Shown piece after piece: positions 12,901-25,275 of a stretch of 64,000 nucleotides of DNA. Below the pieces are notes generated by a model that was given only the letters and a program-made list of their open reading frames with translations, was not told the DNA's origin and searched no databases. A program made the position numbers and the translations under genes. Source of the stretch: Solanum dulcamara. Lineage: Eukaryota; Streptophyta; Magnoliopsida; Solanales; Solanaceae. The stretch's first letter is position 1. Each line of letters opens with the position of its first letter. The stretch covers positions 60,495,257-60,559,256 of the forward strand of contig NC_077238.1 in assembly GCF_947179165.1 (NCBI RefSeq), read 5' to 3'.

Positions 12901-13311
12901 CCCAAGAAGGTGGGTCACCTGCTTCCACATGTCACTTTCCTAGGCTGCCACATAGTACCTTCTCTTGCTGCCACGTGTTCTCTTCTCCTCTTTCCCGTGG
13001 GTTCATAATCTCGTCTTATTTTAAGAACCCGTGTAATCCATGCTATGTAATCTTGGTATGTACTCAAGTATCTTAGGTACGTAAGACTTCCAAATTAGTA
13101 GATTATGTAGTTTAATCGAGTCCTATGACTCGTTACTTGTCCTCCAAATCCTTCCGACTTCCCATGACCCTAATTTCAACCTTCCCTACCATGGGGTATC
13201 GTATTCTTCCTTCCTTAGAGTCGTTTGATAGGGTGGTAGATTATCTGACTCACTGGATAACTTCTAAGAAGCCTAAGAGACATTCCGAGCTCAAGAGTGT
13301 GGGGTGTAACA
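9969..13311 (-). repeat. 3' LTR of the truncated minus-strand element
   Basis: On the plus strand it starts TGTCACGACCCAACCCC and ends GGGGTGTAACA. Read on the minus strand this is TGTTACACCCC...GGGTCGTGACA, matching both ends of solo LTR B (20863-23991). It is 3343 bp long. It includes the C7/G6 stem-loop at 10453-10473 that is conserved in all three copies of the family. Nothing coding is supported within it; open frames such as 13125-13370 straddle the LTR edge. Confidence 0.82.
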
Positions 13312-14934
13312 TTCTTCCCCCTTTAGAACATTCGTCCTCGAATGTTAACTCTGCTTATAAGGTTTTATGAGGATTTTGAGGGTTCTGTATAACCGTTGTT
13401 TCTCCCTCCATTTAGGGGTTTAGACTACCTTTGTATATAGGGAACAAGTACGGATATCTTCTCCATTCCTTTTTTTTTTGACATTCTAGGTCATCCCCTT
13501 TCTAGTTTCTGCTTTATCATAATACCTCGACGGAATTTACGCCCTAGTTTGCAACCTTCTAACTTGCCGATCCAAGATAGCTATAGGTTGTTCCTCGCAG
13601 GATTTCATTTCCTGAACATCATCTATGGTACATACTCTAGATGGCTCACCAGTACCCTTGCGAAGCATCCCTATCTAATAGACTGGGCGTATAGTTTTCC
13701 AATCAGGTGGTAAGGTCAACTTACCGACAACTTTGCCCACCTTAAGAGCAGCTTGACAAGATCCATTGTATTTTAGGCTAAGTTTCCTTTTCTTGCCAAA
13801 TCTTATTACTCCCTTCCTGGGTGACCTTGTTACGAATGCCTAATCATTAGTTTGAACTCTGACTGTCGATGTTGATTAATTGAATATCACTTCTGCCGAC
13901 TCTAGACTTCCAGTCAATAGCTTGCTCAATCATGTCGGGGACTTTTAGTCTCTTCCCCCAATAGGGGGACTTACACATTCTACTATACAATATCTTATAC
14001 GGGGCCATCTGGATACTGGAATATATCTTCTAGCGTTTGATAGTACGTTCACTCTGTCTAGCAGCTCGAGGGAAAAATATGGTACTAAGACTTACTTGTG
14101 TTCCCGATCTCTTCTTGGACTGATCTCCAAATGTTAATTATAATTAAAGTCCCTCTATCTGAGATAATAGCTGGGGAAACCTCATAGAGTCTTACTACCT
14201 CCTTGACTTATAACTTCACCTAGTTTCAGCTGCATAGGTGGTCTTGATTGAAAGAAAATAGGATAATTCATTAGCCTACTTATAATAACCCGTATAGCAC
14301 CCTACTCTCGCCTAGTATGGAATAGGTGCATACTGACGTTGCTAATTTGGGAATCCCTAGCCTCGTATAGTCCTTCTCGACTCTTTTCAAAACACTAACT
14401 GACACTCTACCTTTTGGGTTTTGTTTTTCTTTTTTTTCAAGTCCTTAGGGTTGGCTACTGAGTAGTGCTAACGTTCGCTCATATAGTGACCTTTATAGCC
14501 ATTTTGAGTTCTGTCTATTATTACCTGGCATAATTCCAAAGGATTTTGGCATATGTGCTCACCATCCTATAGTAACCAGTTAGTTCTGCCCATCTTACTT
14601 AAACTATTTCACAACTTTCCTTACCCCAGCTGGTAACACTTTGAATTTATTATCTCGTGTCATCCTTTACCTTTACAAGAATATGAGAAGGTGCTCAATT
14701 TAACTTGAGAAATATCCTAGCGTCGTCTCGCTAGGTCTCATGTGTTACCTTGCTGTTTTCTCCCTTGTCCTATGATCGATGTCGGAGTAGATCTTTGGTC
14801 CAACCATGGTCATGTCTTACTTTGTTCATAATACTAATTCTGTCTCGGTAGTTTGGCCTAACCTATCTTCGCCTCTCTCGGTAGGGTATTCAAACTATCA
14901 TAATTGTATTGCCATTATTAAACCCCTATTACTT
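13312..14934 (-). pseudogene. Integrase-end pol remnant, truncated element
   Basis: Read on the minus strand, next to the LTR is a purine-rich stretch (rc of TTCTTCCCCCTTTAGA, 13312-13327) and the rc of CATTCGTCCTCGAATGTTAA, both typical of the pol end before the 3' LTR in these families. Between about 13980 and 14200 the minus strand reads PAIISDRGTLIIINIWRSVQ, the integrase second-aspartate block, then a QTLEDIF-like segment. That is followed, after a small internal deletion, by MAPYKILYS-like sequence. Frames are broken many times. From 14400 to 14934 the similarity is too weak for domain calls. Confidence 0.6.
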
Positions 14935-17900
14935 TTATCATGTACTCACCCTTCCCTTTAGTTGTCCCGAGTCATTTCTAATTGGTACCGGGTGTTGATT
15001 TTTAGAAAATTCTAGGAAAAGTTAAGACTTTTGAAATTTTGAGTTTTCATAAGCTTTAAATGTTCAAAAGTGGTATTTGGAGCCAACCGGAGCTACGGGT
15101 CTCAGAATGGAATTCCATCAATTCCACCAGCTCCAGAATGTCGAAATTATCCTAGGAGAGTTTACAAAATCAGTTTTGGAGTTTTAACCAAGATTTGAGG
15201 TCTTGAATTGAGAATTTGAGGAATTTTAGGCCAAGGTTTGACTTTGGTAAACTTTTGGAGTTTCGATACTCGGAATGAAATTTTGACAATTATGTTGGAT
15301 TCAGTGAATGGTTTTTGGTCTAGAAGAAGTATTGGTTGAATTTTTAGAGGTCCCCAGCCCATTTTAGTATTTTGAAGGCCTAAGTTAGTTTAGTTGGGAC
15401 TTTACAAGTTTCGAGTCAAGGAGACCTCGAATACAAATTCTGATGGTTCCATCAACTCTGAAATAACTAAATTATACTACAAGTATGGTCGGCTTAAATA
15501 ACGAGGCAATCGATATGAGTTTGGGGCCATTTGGCTCTTTTAACTTTGAAAGTTAGCTATGGTTGACTTTGGTCAATATTCTTAGAAAAATGCTCGGATG
15601 AAAATTTTGACAGCGCAGTTTGTTTCAAAATGTCGAGTTTGGTCTAGGACAACCCTTCATTCACTTTTTGAGGCTTTCGATCTAATTTTGAGGCCCGTTG
15701 TGGAATGTGACTTAAAATGACATTTGGGTGTGGGACCTACTTTTTATTAAAATGACCTAGTATGAGAATTTTGAATGCGTCATTGAGTCCGGGACATTCG
15801 ATTGAGGTAAACTTGTGAGATGTTTCATGGAGAACGTATTAGGGAGCTCAGAAACTGATTTGGGACATTCGATTGAGGTAAAATCTTGATTCTAGTTGCT
15901 GCAATGTCCATTTTCAGAATTAATTTTTGAAGAATTTTGAGAATTTATATTTTGGTTTATATGAAAATGATTTTGATTTTTATATTCAAGGGTCTAATTT
16001 CAAGAGAATTTCATGGGGAATCTACTGGTAAACTCAAAATCTTATGGCGAGTCTTCATGTGAGGTAAATTTATGAATCTAAATACTATTTTGGCCATTTT
16101 CAGTTTGAAATGGTGTGAAATTTTGGAAGATTATTTCTTGATCATTGAACTCCATTTTTAGTGATATTTTAGGCTAGATTGTGGAGTTTCTTGCAAGGAA
16201 CGTCATGGTGTAATATGTTTGAATTGGAAGGCTCTATTGTTTTCAGAATTCGCTGATCAAGAAGCTGTCATTTTCATCTTTTAGTTTGAATTTTGTGAAT
16301 TTTCATTGCATGTTTATTTTGAATAGATTTCTATATTTGTATTGGTTACCAAATTGATTTTTCAGTGTATGGTGACGTTTAAAACCTATTTTTAGGGCAA
16401 ATTCATAATTCCGGATGCAGTCCCATATTTCCTATTTTGGACCCCGAAATTGATCTGTCTCCAAATATTTTGAAATTTGTGTCTAAATAACCGTATCAAT
16501 ATTGTGATTCTATTTTTGACAGCGTGACAGAATTCCGAGACCGCTCGGAAGGGAAAGGCTCTAACACTATGATTTCTAGCTTGTGTGTTCAGCCTACAGG
16601 TAGGCTACGACTTTCCCTTCTTTAGATTGAGCCGGAATATGTGAAATTATGTTGAGATTGATAGAATTTGGGTTCGGTGGCTTATTTGTATATCTTAGGT
16701 GTTAGAAATCATGGTTAGGGCTTTTCATTGGGTTTCTCGGGTATTTGGAAGCATGTGTATCTTGCCATTATCAGTTAGTATTGTAAGGAGAGTTGAATGA
16801 GTATATTGTTGATATTGTGGGGTATGTTGGCCTTAGTATAGGTTGACAACTGCTTTATCTTCCCCGGCATTGCTCCGGCGAACTTAGATCCTCGTAGAAT
16901 GGTGTAACGGGCTAGTGCCTGGTAATTGGCCTTAGCTAGGCGACACCCATGCTCGTAATATCACCCTCATCCATAACTCGGTATGATCATGACTTTGGGA
17001 TGCGGCGACAATACTAGATTTCATGACAATTTGGCTTTGGCTCTGGTTTAAGTTTTGATGGCATATCAATTAGCGCATTGGGGAGGAGATTCTCAGTACT
17101 GTTGTTGTCTAGTTGGAAAGAAGAGTATTCGGCACCATGGGATAAGTCCAGGCCTCCATTCTAAATTATCGAGGAACATCCGTGTACCCAGTCCTGGCCT
17201 CTACTGGCTTACTAGTATGATGAGCATTCGGGTACCCAGTCCTGACCTCGATCATATTGATGTGTAACGGTGAGAATCCAGGTACCTAGTCCTGGCCTCG
17301 ACCGCACGGATGTATTATGGCAAGCATCTGAGTACCTAGTCCTGGCCTTGGCCATGTTGGACATTTGGGTGAGTATCTGGGTCCTAGTCCAGGCCTCGAC
17401 CCCTAAGGCACCCCTGTTCATTGACTCTCGGAGATTCTGGTTTTGAAAATGATACAGTTCTTCAGTTCCTATTATTGCAGATTCTTGGTTCCCAGCCTTG
17501 GTAGTTGTAGATATTTTGTGTACTCAACACGCTTATGGTGGTTCATCCAGGTTTTATTTAATTTATGCCCGAGTGTCCAGTTGTGTATAGTTAGTTATAG
17601 TTATCAAAGACAGTACTCTTTTCACTTTAGATGCTTATGTTAATTCCTATTTAGGCTTATTCCTCTTTTCATATTGTTTTTACCTTTTCTTCCTAGTCAA
17701 CCTATGATACCTACTGGGTACCTACTGTCTTGGTACTTATACTACACTTTGCATCTACTTTTGTTATGCAGGACCAAGCACTAGCTACCGCCGTGGATAG
17801 ATTAAGTTTGTTACAGTCAGCTTTGAAGACTAAGGTGAGCACTTGGCGTTTTTGGATCATTTATGTCTCCTTCAGTATGGATGACCCGTCTTTTGCCTTT

Positions 17901-18197
17901 TGAGACTATCCAGTTGTTGTATATATATTTCCGGTCCACTTTTAGGACTTGTTCTTATCTTTTATTTTATAGAAGCTCTGTACTTGTGATTTCTGGGTTT
18001 AGGGAGGGATCTTTAATATTTTATATGATGTTTTGGTTTACTTTCACTTATTCTTTCTACATATCTTTATAATTCGCCACTCTTATTTAGTTTCTTCCCT
18101 CAAACACATCACTTGCAGTTTTGGGTTGATGGGTTGGCTTTCCTTCTGGTGGGGTTATAGTAGGTGCCATCATGGCCTAAGGAATAGGGTCATGACA
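14935..18197 (+). repeat. 5' LTR of element 2 (start truncated)
   Basis: Aligns along its length with the 3' LTR at 39166-42688, beginning at ACTCACCCTTCCCTTTAG (compare TTTACTCCTCTCTTTAG near 39212), so about 50 bp are lost. It ends GGGTCATGACA just before the PBS. Internal landmarks are the inverted repeat GCCTACAGGTAGGC (16593-16606), a 50-bp minisatellite (17174-17402), and two exon-like blocks with AG/GT borders (16523-16599 and 17772-17834). Relative to the 3' LTR it has a deletion of about 200 bp near 15800, patched by a short duplicated segment. Confidence 0.85.
17174..17402. repeat. 50-bp minisatellite in element 2 5' LTR
   Basis: About five copies of a roughly 50-bp unit whose core is GGGTACCCAGTCCTGGCCTC or a close variant, spaced 48-50 bp. 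The core contains the palindrome GGGTACCC. The matching array in the 3' LTR has about six copies. Confidence 0.85.
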
Positions 18198-18200
18198 AGT

Positions 18201-18213
18201 TTGTATCAGAACC
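18201..18213 (+). other. Primer-binding site of element 2
   Basis: TTTGTATCAGAACCC starts three bases after the LTR end at 18197. It differs by two bases from TTGGTATCAGAGCCC, the initiator tRNA-Met primer site of plant gypsy elements. Confidence 0.82.
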
Positions 18214-18404
18214 CACGTTCATTGGTCTCACTTGTACAGAGCTAACCTTTAGTAGAGTCTCACGGATGGGTGCGGAGACGTTTGTAACTTATCTTTTCGA
18301 GGCTACGGGATGTCTTTAGGAACATTCTCTATGTTGTATCATTTCGTTCAGTGTTGTGTCTTATTAGTTTCCTAAAATATCATTTATTCTACTCTTTTGT
18401 AGCA

Positions 18405-19642
18405 ATGGTTGATACGCGAGGTACCACCAGTCGTGATGACGTACTAGGGCTTGACAGGACAGACGCCGGTTCTATGGTATAGGTAGGGGAGCAGCACTAG
18501 CTCCTGATCCAGATATAACACCTGATCATATAGAGGAGCACTAGGAAACCCGTATTCCTCCTTAGTTGGAGAGGCCACCACCAGTAGCACAACCCCCGAC
18601 CGCACCAGTTATGACCCCAACACTACAAACAATGATTACGCAGCTCCTCACGGCTATTAGGGTTATACCATAGTCCCCAACCCCAATAGCACGAACACCA
18701 GTGCCGCGGGATTTGCCTGCCCAGCGATCACCTGAGGTTCATCCACCTTCACTAGTTGTTACACCCCCACTAGCAGTTCCGGAGGGTGTGATGTCATTAC
18801 AAGAGCAGAAGATGTTAGGGGTCTTTTAGAGGTTGTCACCCCTGACATTTTCTAGGGCCATTAGCGAGGATGCCATAGAGTTTTTGACTACCTATCAAGA
18901 GCAGGTCCATTCCTTAGGTCTTGTAGAGTCTAGAGGTGACGACTTTACTACTCACCAGTTCCGAGGGGTAGCCAGACAGTGGTCACGCTCTTATTTGCAG
19001 TCCAGGACAGCTAGCTCACCACTATTGACAAGGGCCAAGTTTTCAGAGGCTTTCCTGTCTCAATACATCCCTAGGATCATCAAGCAATGACTTTGTCATT
19101 ATTTTACTTGGTTGGAGAAGGGACACATGGCGATTGTCGAGTATGAGGCTAAATATCATCAGTTTTCCCGGCATGCCACTATGATTTTACCCACTGAGGA
19201 AGAGTGGGTATGATGTTTTGTATGCGGATTGAGACCTTACCTAAGGTTGGGGACCGAGCATTTTGTTTCCGTAGGTCGCTCTTTTCTAGATGTGGTGGAT
19301 TATGTCTGCACAACTAAGATTATTCATCGCCAGGAACAAGGGGGTAGCGATAAGAGACCCACGCATCACGGCAGCTATAGTGGGTCCCAGTCTAAGGGCC
19401 ATAATAGTTATAAAAGGCCCCGCCAGCGGTTCCAGCAGGATAGATACCAACAGGGTCAGTCCATCCTGCCGGTTCAGGCCGCCCTACTAGTAGTTGAGGG
19501 TAGTCATCCCCATTCAGGTGGTTCCACCGCAAGGCAGAACTTAAGGGGATTAGGTCCTCTTTCTTCTTACTGCGGATGAGTTATCACGAGCCACTCAGAC
19601 TCAGGATGCTTTGATTATAGCTCACTGGAGCACTAGGATAGA
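18405..19642 (+). pseudogene. gag remnant, element 2 (5' part)
   Basis: ATG at 18405 starts MVDTRGTTSRDD, like the MVRTRA starts of elements 3 and 4, but a TAG stops it at about 26 codons. The capsid core is visible at 18833-19230 (AIEFLTTYQEQVHSLGLVES, TTHQFRGVARQWSRSYLQS, AIVEYEAKYHQFSRHATMIL). A basic, glutamine-rich stretch follows at 19320-19480. The last visible bases encode CFDYSSLEH, the front half of a zinc knuckle, before solo LTR A interrupts at 19643. The knuckle continues at 25992 as REFPG. One frame change occurs near 19200. Confidence 0.82.
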
Positions 19643-20862
19643 AGTTATATCCCATACTTTTGTATATTAGAATGTTTTTAATCTCTTCTAAAGTGGCCAT
19701 GTGATCCATATTATCAATGACGTTATCAAAATGATCATAAAGAGGGGAGGATGTAATGCTTCATATTTTGCATAGACTAGTTCTATGTGGGTAGTGATAG
19801 TTTGAAATAGGTTTGGAAGGATTTGAAAAGGGTTTGAGGCCAAATAATTTGTCATAGTAATTGACCTACTTGCTTAAGCTATTGGTTTAGATGTCTCACA
19901 TAATTAAGCTACTTGGTTATACGTCTAGGTTAAGTAGCAAGGATCACACAAGTTCTTAAGGTAAGACTAATTGCTAACCTCCTAAAAAGACCAAGTAGAT
20001 AATGCACCTGCTTAGAATATGTGGACTACATTTTAAATGAAAAGGGCAAGTAGGTGATGCAACTACTTACAAACTTGTGGCAGAAATTAAGTGGGGATTA
20101 GTGATTAATTAGAATTAATTAACTTAATTAGACCACTAAGTGGTCCCCACCAAGAAATGTGGCAGAAGTTGATTGGTGTGTGGATGATAGTGGGACACAT
20201 TTCAACCATGGACACATGTCATAAGGGTGCACATCTGTCCAACCCCTAAGTCAGCATATATAAGCCTAGTAATGGCTAATTAGCTAGTCATTTATCTCAT
20301 TCTTCTTCAACCTAATCTAGAGAGAAAGAAAGAAAGTCCAAGTCATGGCAACTCATGGCTATGGATAAAGCAAATCAAGGTCCCAAATTTTGATCCATAA
20401 ATTAATTCTCTAAGGTATTTTCAACCAAACGGAGGTGATTAACAACATGAATTAATCATTGGAGCAGCAAGAAGGCCTAACGTGTAATCCATGAGTTTCA
20501 GCCAACTTAAGGAGTAAATTTGTTAACGTAAGAGTTAATTATTTTCTATATGTTTTCAGATAAATTTGGACATGTGGTGAATGTGTAAATGTGAATTAGA
20601 TGTGTGAAATTACGTATGTCGGTGTTAGAGTGTTGTTGAAGCCGTATGGGCTGTTTTAATTGAATTTGGCAAGATGATTGTATTTAGTATTTTAGTTGTT
20701 CTTCCCATGAGGATTAAGGAATTAAATGGCTAAATTTGAAGTTGTAATGGTTTATGGGCTGTTGTAGAACTTTGTGTAATGTTGACAAAGTTTTCTTTTA
20801 TTTGAAAGAGTGATGTTTCTGTCGCGTGGCTACTGTTATATGCCATCAAATTAGATGAAAAG

Positions 20863-23800
20863 TGTTACACCCCATACTTTTGTACCTTGGAACGCTTCTT
20901 AAGCTTCTTAAGTTGATGGAAAGGCTTTTAAGTTTTTTAGAAGTCGTCATGTGAATCGGATAATCTATAACGCTATCAACTAATCCTAAGGAAAGGAGAA
21001 TGAGATACTGCATAATAGAGAAGATTGGAAATAGGGTTATAAGAATCCGGAAGAAGTTAGAGGTCAAATAATGAGTCGTAGGACTCGACTTACTTGTGAA
21101 AGCTATTACTTGGGACATTTTACATATTAATCTATTGAATTGCATGTCGAGTTAACGTAGCAAGGATTACATAGGTTATTAAAGTGAGACAAGACTGTGA
21201 ACCAATGAAAGAGACGGAAGGAGGCATAGCACCTACTCGGAAGCAAGCAGGTGATGCACCTACTTGGACAAAGTAGGTGATGCACCTACTTGGACCAAGT
21301 AGGTGACACACCTACTTGGACCAAGTAGGTGACACACCTACTTGGACCAAGTAGGTGACACACCTACTTGAGGGTGGACCCCACTGCCACATGTCAGTAT
21401 ATGAGTGGAGGAATGGCATGAGGTGGCGCCCTAGAGGGATGCCATATGTCACCCCTAGGGGATGCCACATGTCACTTCCAAAAGCGGGATATATATGCTG
21501 AAATTATGACTAAGGAAATCATTTTTCAGCATCTACCCTTAAGGAAAATTGGAGAAAACTTGAGGGAGAGAAGAGAGAGTCATGGCAGCCACAAGAACAA
21601 GGTAGGCCCTCTGTTTTCGATCCATGAATTAATTATTTAAGGTATCCTACAGTTACCTAATGGTGTTAATAGTGTGAAGTAATAATTTGGGGCAGCAGGA
21701 AGTGCAGCGAGCAACCCCACCAATTTTCAGCATGTTAAAAGAACTTCCGAGACAAGTTTTAGCAAGTTTTAGCAAGGTATGGCTTGGTTCTCTTCTACCA
21801 CGTTTTGTTAAGGGTTTGAACATGTTATGAGGATTTTAATAATATAAATTTAAGGTTTGTATCATCACCAAGCGGACAACAAACAGCCACGACATTTCAG
21901 CCGCGCTAGAAGAACTTTCGAGGAATGTTTTGGCAACCTTTGGCAATTTCGGGTAAGGTAAGACCTTTTCCTTAAATTTGGAGTTTATGGTGTTGTTATG
22001 AAGTTTATTACACGTTGATTAAGTGGCTATAAATATGAAAATCCCATAAATATGCTTGACGCTTGAAACAATTGGAGTCGCTATAGTTAAATTATAGTCG
22101 AAGCAAGGTGTTGTGCTTGTGGTGTGCTACTGCAGGTGTGTGGTGGTGTGTTTTAGGGCCTTAAAGTGTTCTAAAATAGGTGTGGGAGATTATGGTTTCA
22201 TCCACATGACCCCTCATTTCGTACAATTAAAGGTTTTGCAAAATAAAGAATGGAAACCCTATTTTGGTATCGTAATTTTCAGCAAGTTGTTTGGAGTTTA
22301 TGTTGTGTAATGTTGCCATATTTTATTTGTATATGAGTTGCAGGTTGTTGTTGTTTGTTGGCTGTAGTGTTTAGGGATCTAATTGTAAATTCGGATAGGG
22401 CATGTTATAGGGGAGGTGTTGCCCGATATTCGTTAACTCCTTAACTAACTAAGGAACTAGTCGAAAAGGTAAGCGAGGAGATGAGTTCTATGAATACTCG
22501 TATGTAACTTAAGACGCTGGAAAGTCGAGGGTTCTTGATGCTCATATTTCTTTCATATTAAATAGGTTCAAGAGACGACGAGACGAACGTGTTAAGAGTA
22601 ATCCGTAAGAGATATGCAAAGCTAACGTTGCCTCCTTTTGGCATATTTTTGGCATAAGTATGTAAAGCTTATTCTTTCTCTTGGCATATTTCGACATAAG
22701 TATGAAAAGCTAATCTTTATTTTGGCATGGTTTTATGAAACAAATATATGACTTTTGTTTTGTTCCAAGGAAGTTCCTATTCTTAGAGCCACTAGGATGG
22801 CCAATTTCATGGTTTCCAAAGGACATTTTATTGCCCTTTGATATGAGTATATAATTCCAGGAGTTCCATTTTGATGTTATCCATAGTGACTTTCAAAAGG
22901 TACTTAATATGATTCTTGTCTTGATTTTGAACGATATCTTATTTTAATTATTCCATTGAGCCTCATAATATATCTTGAAATATGGAAATGATTTCAGAAA
23001 AAATATTTTGACATAGACCATCGTGACATCTGAAAGACATGCACTGTGATTATCGCTCAATTTCTCTTATATGACTTGGCATCGGAGTTACGCTATCGAG
23101 CCTCTGAAAATGTTTTGTATTTTATATTGCATATAATTTCTCACTACTCCACTTATGGATGCCTCAATGCTTCCTTCATCGAGCCCAGGTCAGGTTTTTT
23201 TATCGTGCATACTTATATGCATTGTTCGCCGTGCCCCGACGTGAGGGGGAAGGTACGACCTATACATGGGTTTTATGGAGTTATAATGTTCCATGTATAT
23301 ATATGATATGATATGATCTGATATGGCCATTTGATATGATATGATCTGTTACGGAGATATTTCCTACTCTGGAGTTATGATGTGTTGTGGCGCCAGTGAA
23401 GGGGCGGCGACCATATTTTGATTTGTTCACCAAGTCCCATAATGGGGCCGGATATGGCATATATTTTTCTGCATACATTATCTGTGGTTATGAAAAGTAT
23501 TTTGATATTCTAGATATTTTGCTCATTTTTGCAGCTTCTGTTCTGGTAATGGTTTTACTTATTACATTTTGTGTTTTATATGCTCAGTACATATATCATA
23601 ATGACCCCCTATTCTTTGGGGGGCTGTGTTTCATGGCCCATTGTTCTGGAGCCTAACTTTTGAATGCTGGTCATTCGATGTATATATTCTATTATTCAGG
23701 GGTACGGCGGGGGCCCTATCCCGCCATATGATACAGTTAATACTCCTATAGGTCTGTAGATACATGTATGTGGGTTGTTCTGAGTTTGTTCAGTTGTAAA

Positions 23801-23991
23801 TATTTTTATGATATAGCAGCCTTATCGGCTTGTGTACCCTTTCATGATATGATATGAATGAAAGAGGCTACATGTACATGAAAGTGTTATTACCCACTGA
23901 GGTTCTTTTGTATAGTTCTTATATTTGATAATTATATATACGGGGGTCCAGTGCGAACCCCAGTCATGGCCTACGGGGTTGGGTCATGACA
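20863..23991 (+). repeat. Solo LTR B (younger), inserted in solo LTR A
   Basis: A 3129-bp unit starting TGTTACACCCCATAC and ending TTGGGTCATGACA. Identical 5-bp repeats AAAAG flank it (20858-20862 and 23992-23996). Both termini are intact, whereas those of the host LTR are mutated, consistent with later insertion. It carries a 26-bp tandem palindrome array (21245-21374), a TATA-like GGATATATATGC near 21487, and a C5/G6 stem-loop at 23605-23623. No coding region is supported; the open frames at 23046-23656 are within noncoding LTR. Confidence 0.93.
21245..21374. repeat. Five tandem 26-bp palindromes in solo LTR B
   Basis: Units start at 21245, 21271, 21297, 21323 and 21349. Each contains AAGTAGGTG and its reverse complement CACCTACTT separated by two to three bases, so each unit can form a nine-base-pair hairpin. 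Units 3 and 4 are identical. Solo LTR A and the truncated minus element have only single, diverged traces of the motif. Confidence 0.92.
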
Positions 23992-25043
23992 AAAAGATTT
24001 TATGAAATAACGTGTAAAAATCAAAGGTGTTCATGAGAGTATCGGGCATTTCCTTACATCATTAGTTGAAGGTTGTTTTGATATGTTGTTGTTGTTCTTG
24101 GTGAGTTTGGAAGATTAATGATAGTTAAAGTTATGTGTTATGTTGTATGTTGGTTGGGTTGTTGTAGGATTGTCTCAATGAAACGTTAATACTATGGATC
24201 ATTAAAGATAACTTGAATATGTGGTGGTCGTATGTGGATTGTTATCAAATGTTATGAATGTGCGGCTGTTTAGGATATTGTGCGGGCTGTTCGGAATATT
24301 CTCAAGTCTTGTCTTGAATAGCCTCACGATAGTACTTGAACATGCGGTTATTGATGTTTGCTTAGTTATTATATAGTTAGTTGAATATAGGGAAAACGTT
24401 GTCTAATTATCTAGAAAGGAATTGCTAATGTTGGGACACACTTGAATATCTCTGTAGCTTAACCATAGTTTTTGACATTTTAATATAGGTTAGGATGCAT
24501 TCAGGCAGCGTACACGTGTTGTGTTGCAAATAAATTCTAAAGGTATGTAAAGCTATCCCTTTTTTCTTTTGGCATGTCTTAGATATAAGTGATGTATGGT
24601 ATGAGCTTTGGGGTAATTCCATTCATCTGTTCCAAGTATGATTCATGATTCTTAATAACTTTTTGAAGTTAAAACTCTTAAAGTAGTTGAGCTACTACCC
24701 TTGAGTCTTCTGTATGTTGGACACTAGTTGGTATTTGAAAGTCCCTAATCTTAAGGACCCTATAATGATTAATGTCCTTAACTTTCATAAGCTATCTCGC
24801 GTTATCTTGATACGTGTCTATGATACCTAAGGCTTTATCTAATATAGTTCATAATGACATTTAAAGAGTACTGAACATGACTATCGACCTGATACTCAAG
24901 TATTGATTAGTCTACTTATCTATTGAATCTCAAATGATGATCTAAATGCATATGGTTACTCACTACTTTGCTCGTGCATACTGTTATTACATCTCTCACT
25001 GATTCTCGAGCCAGGTATGTTATCATGTTCATTTTACTACATT

Positions 25044-25275
25044 ATCCACTGAGTCCATCACTAGAGGGCCGGGTATGCTATATAATGATATAATGCTGCA
25101 ATGATATGGTTATGGCATCGAGTCCCACGATGGGCCGGGTACGGTATGCGTGTACATGACTTTATTCACCAAGTCCTTTACTAGAGGGCTGGGTAAGGTA
25201 TATGTATATGATGATACAATAATATGGTGACACGATTATGGCACCTAGTCCCATAATGGGCCGGGTATGGTATAT
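25044..25275. repeat. Degenerate 65-70-bp repeat in solo LTR A
   Basis: Four copies of a block resembling CACCGAGTCCCATAATGGGC followed by CGGGTATGGTATATG. Alternate copies contain the inverted repeat CCCATAATGGG, the others CTAGAGGGCC. Related blocks occur once or twice in the other LTRs of the family. Confidence 0.65.

Larger units (their letters stand above)
9969..14934 (-). mobile_element. Truncated minus-strand gypsy element nested in element 1 LTR
   Basis: Comprises a full 3' LTR (9969-13311) and about 1.6 kb of the 3' end of the internal region (13312-14934), both in minus orientation. Its 5' LTR, gag, protease and most of RT are absent. The sequence joins directly to an element 2 LTR that lacks its own first about 50 bp, so a deletion removed the rest of this element, the remainder of the element 1 3' LTR and the outer edge of element 2. 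The LTR family is that of solo LTRs A and B. Confidence 0.78.

Noticed and set aside
21245..21374. Possible CRISPR-like array
   Set aside because: Units are directly contiguous palindromes with no unique spacers, inside a plant LTR.
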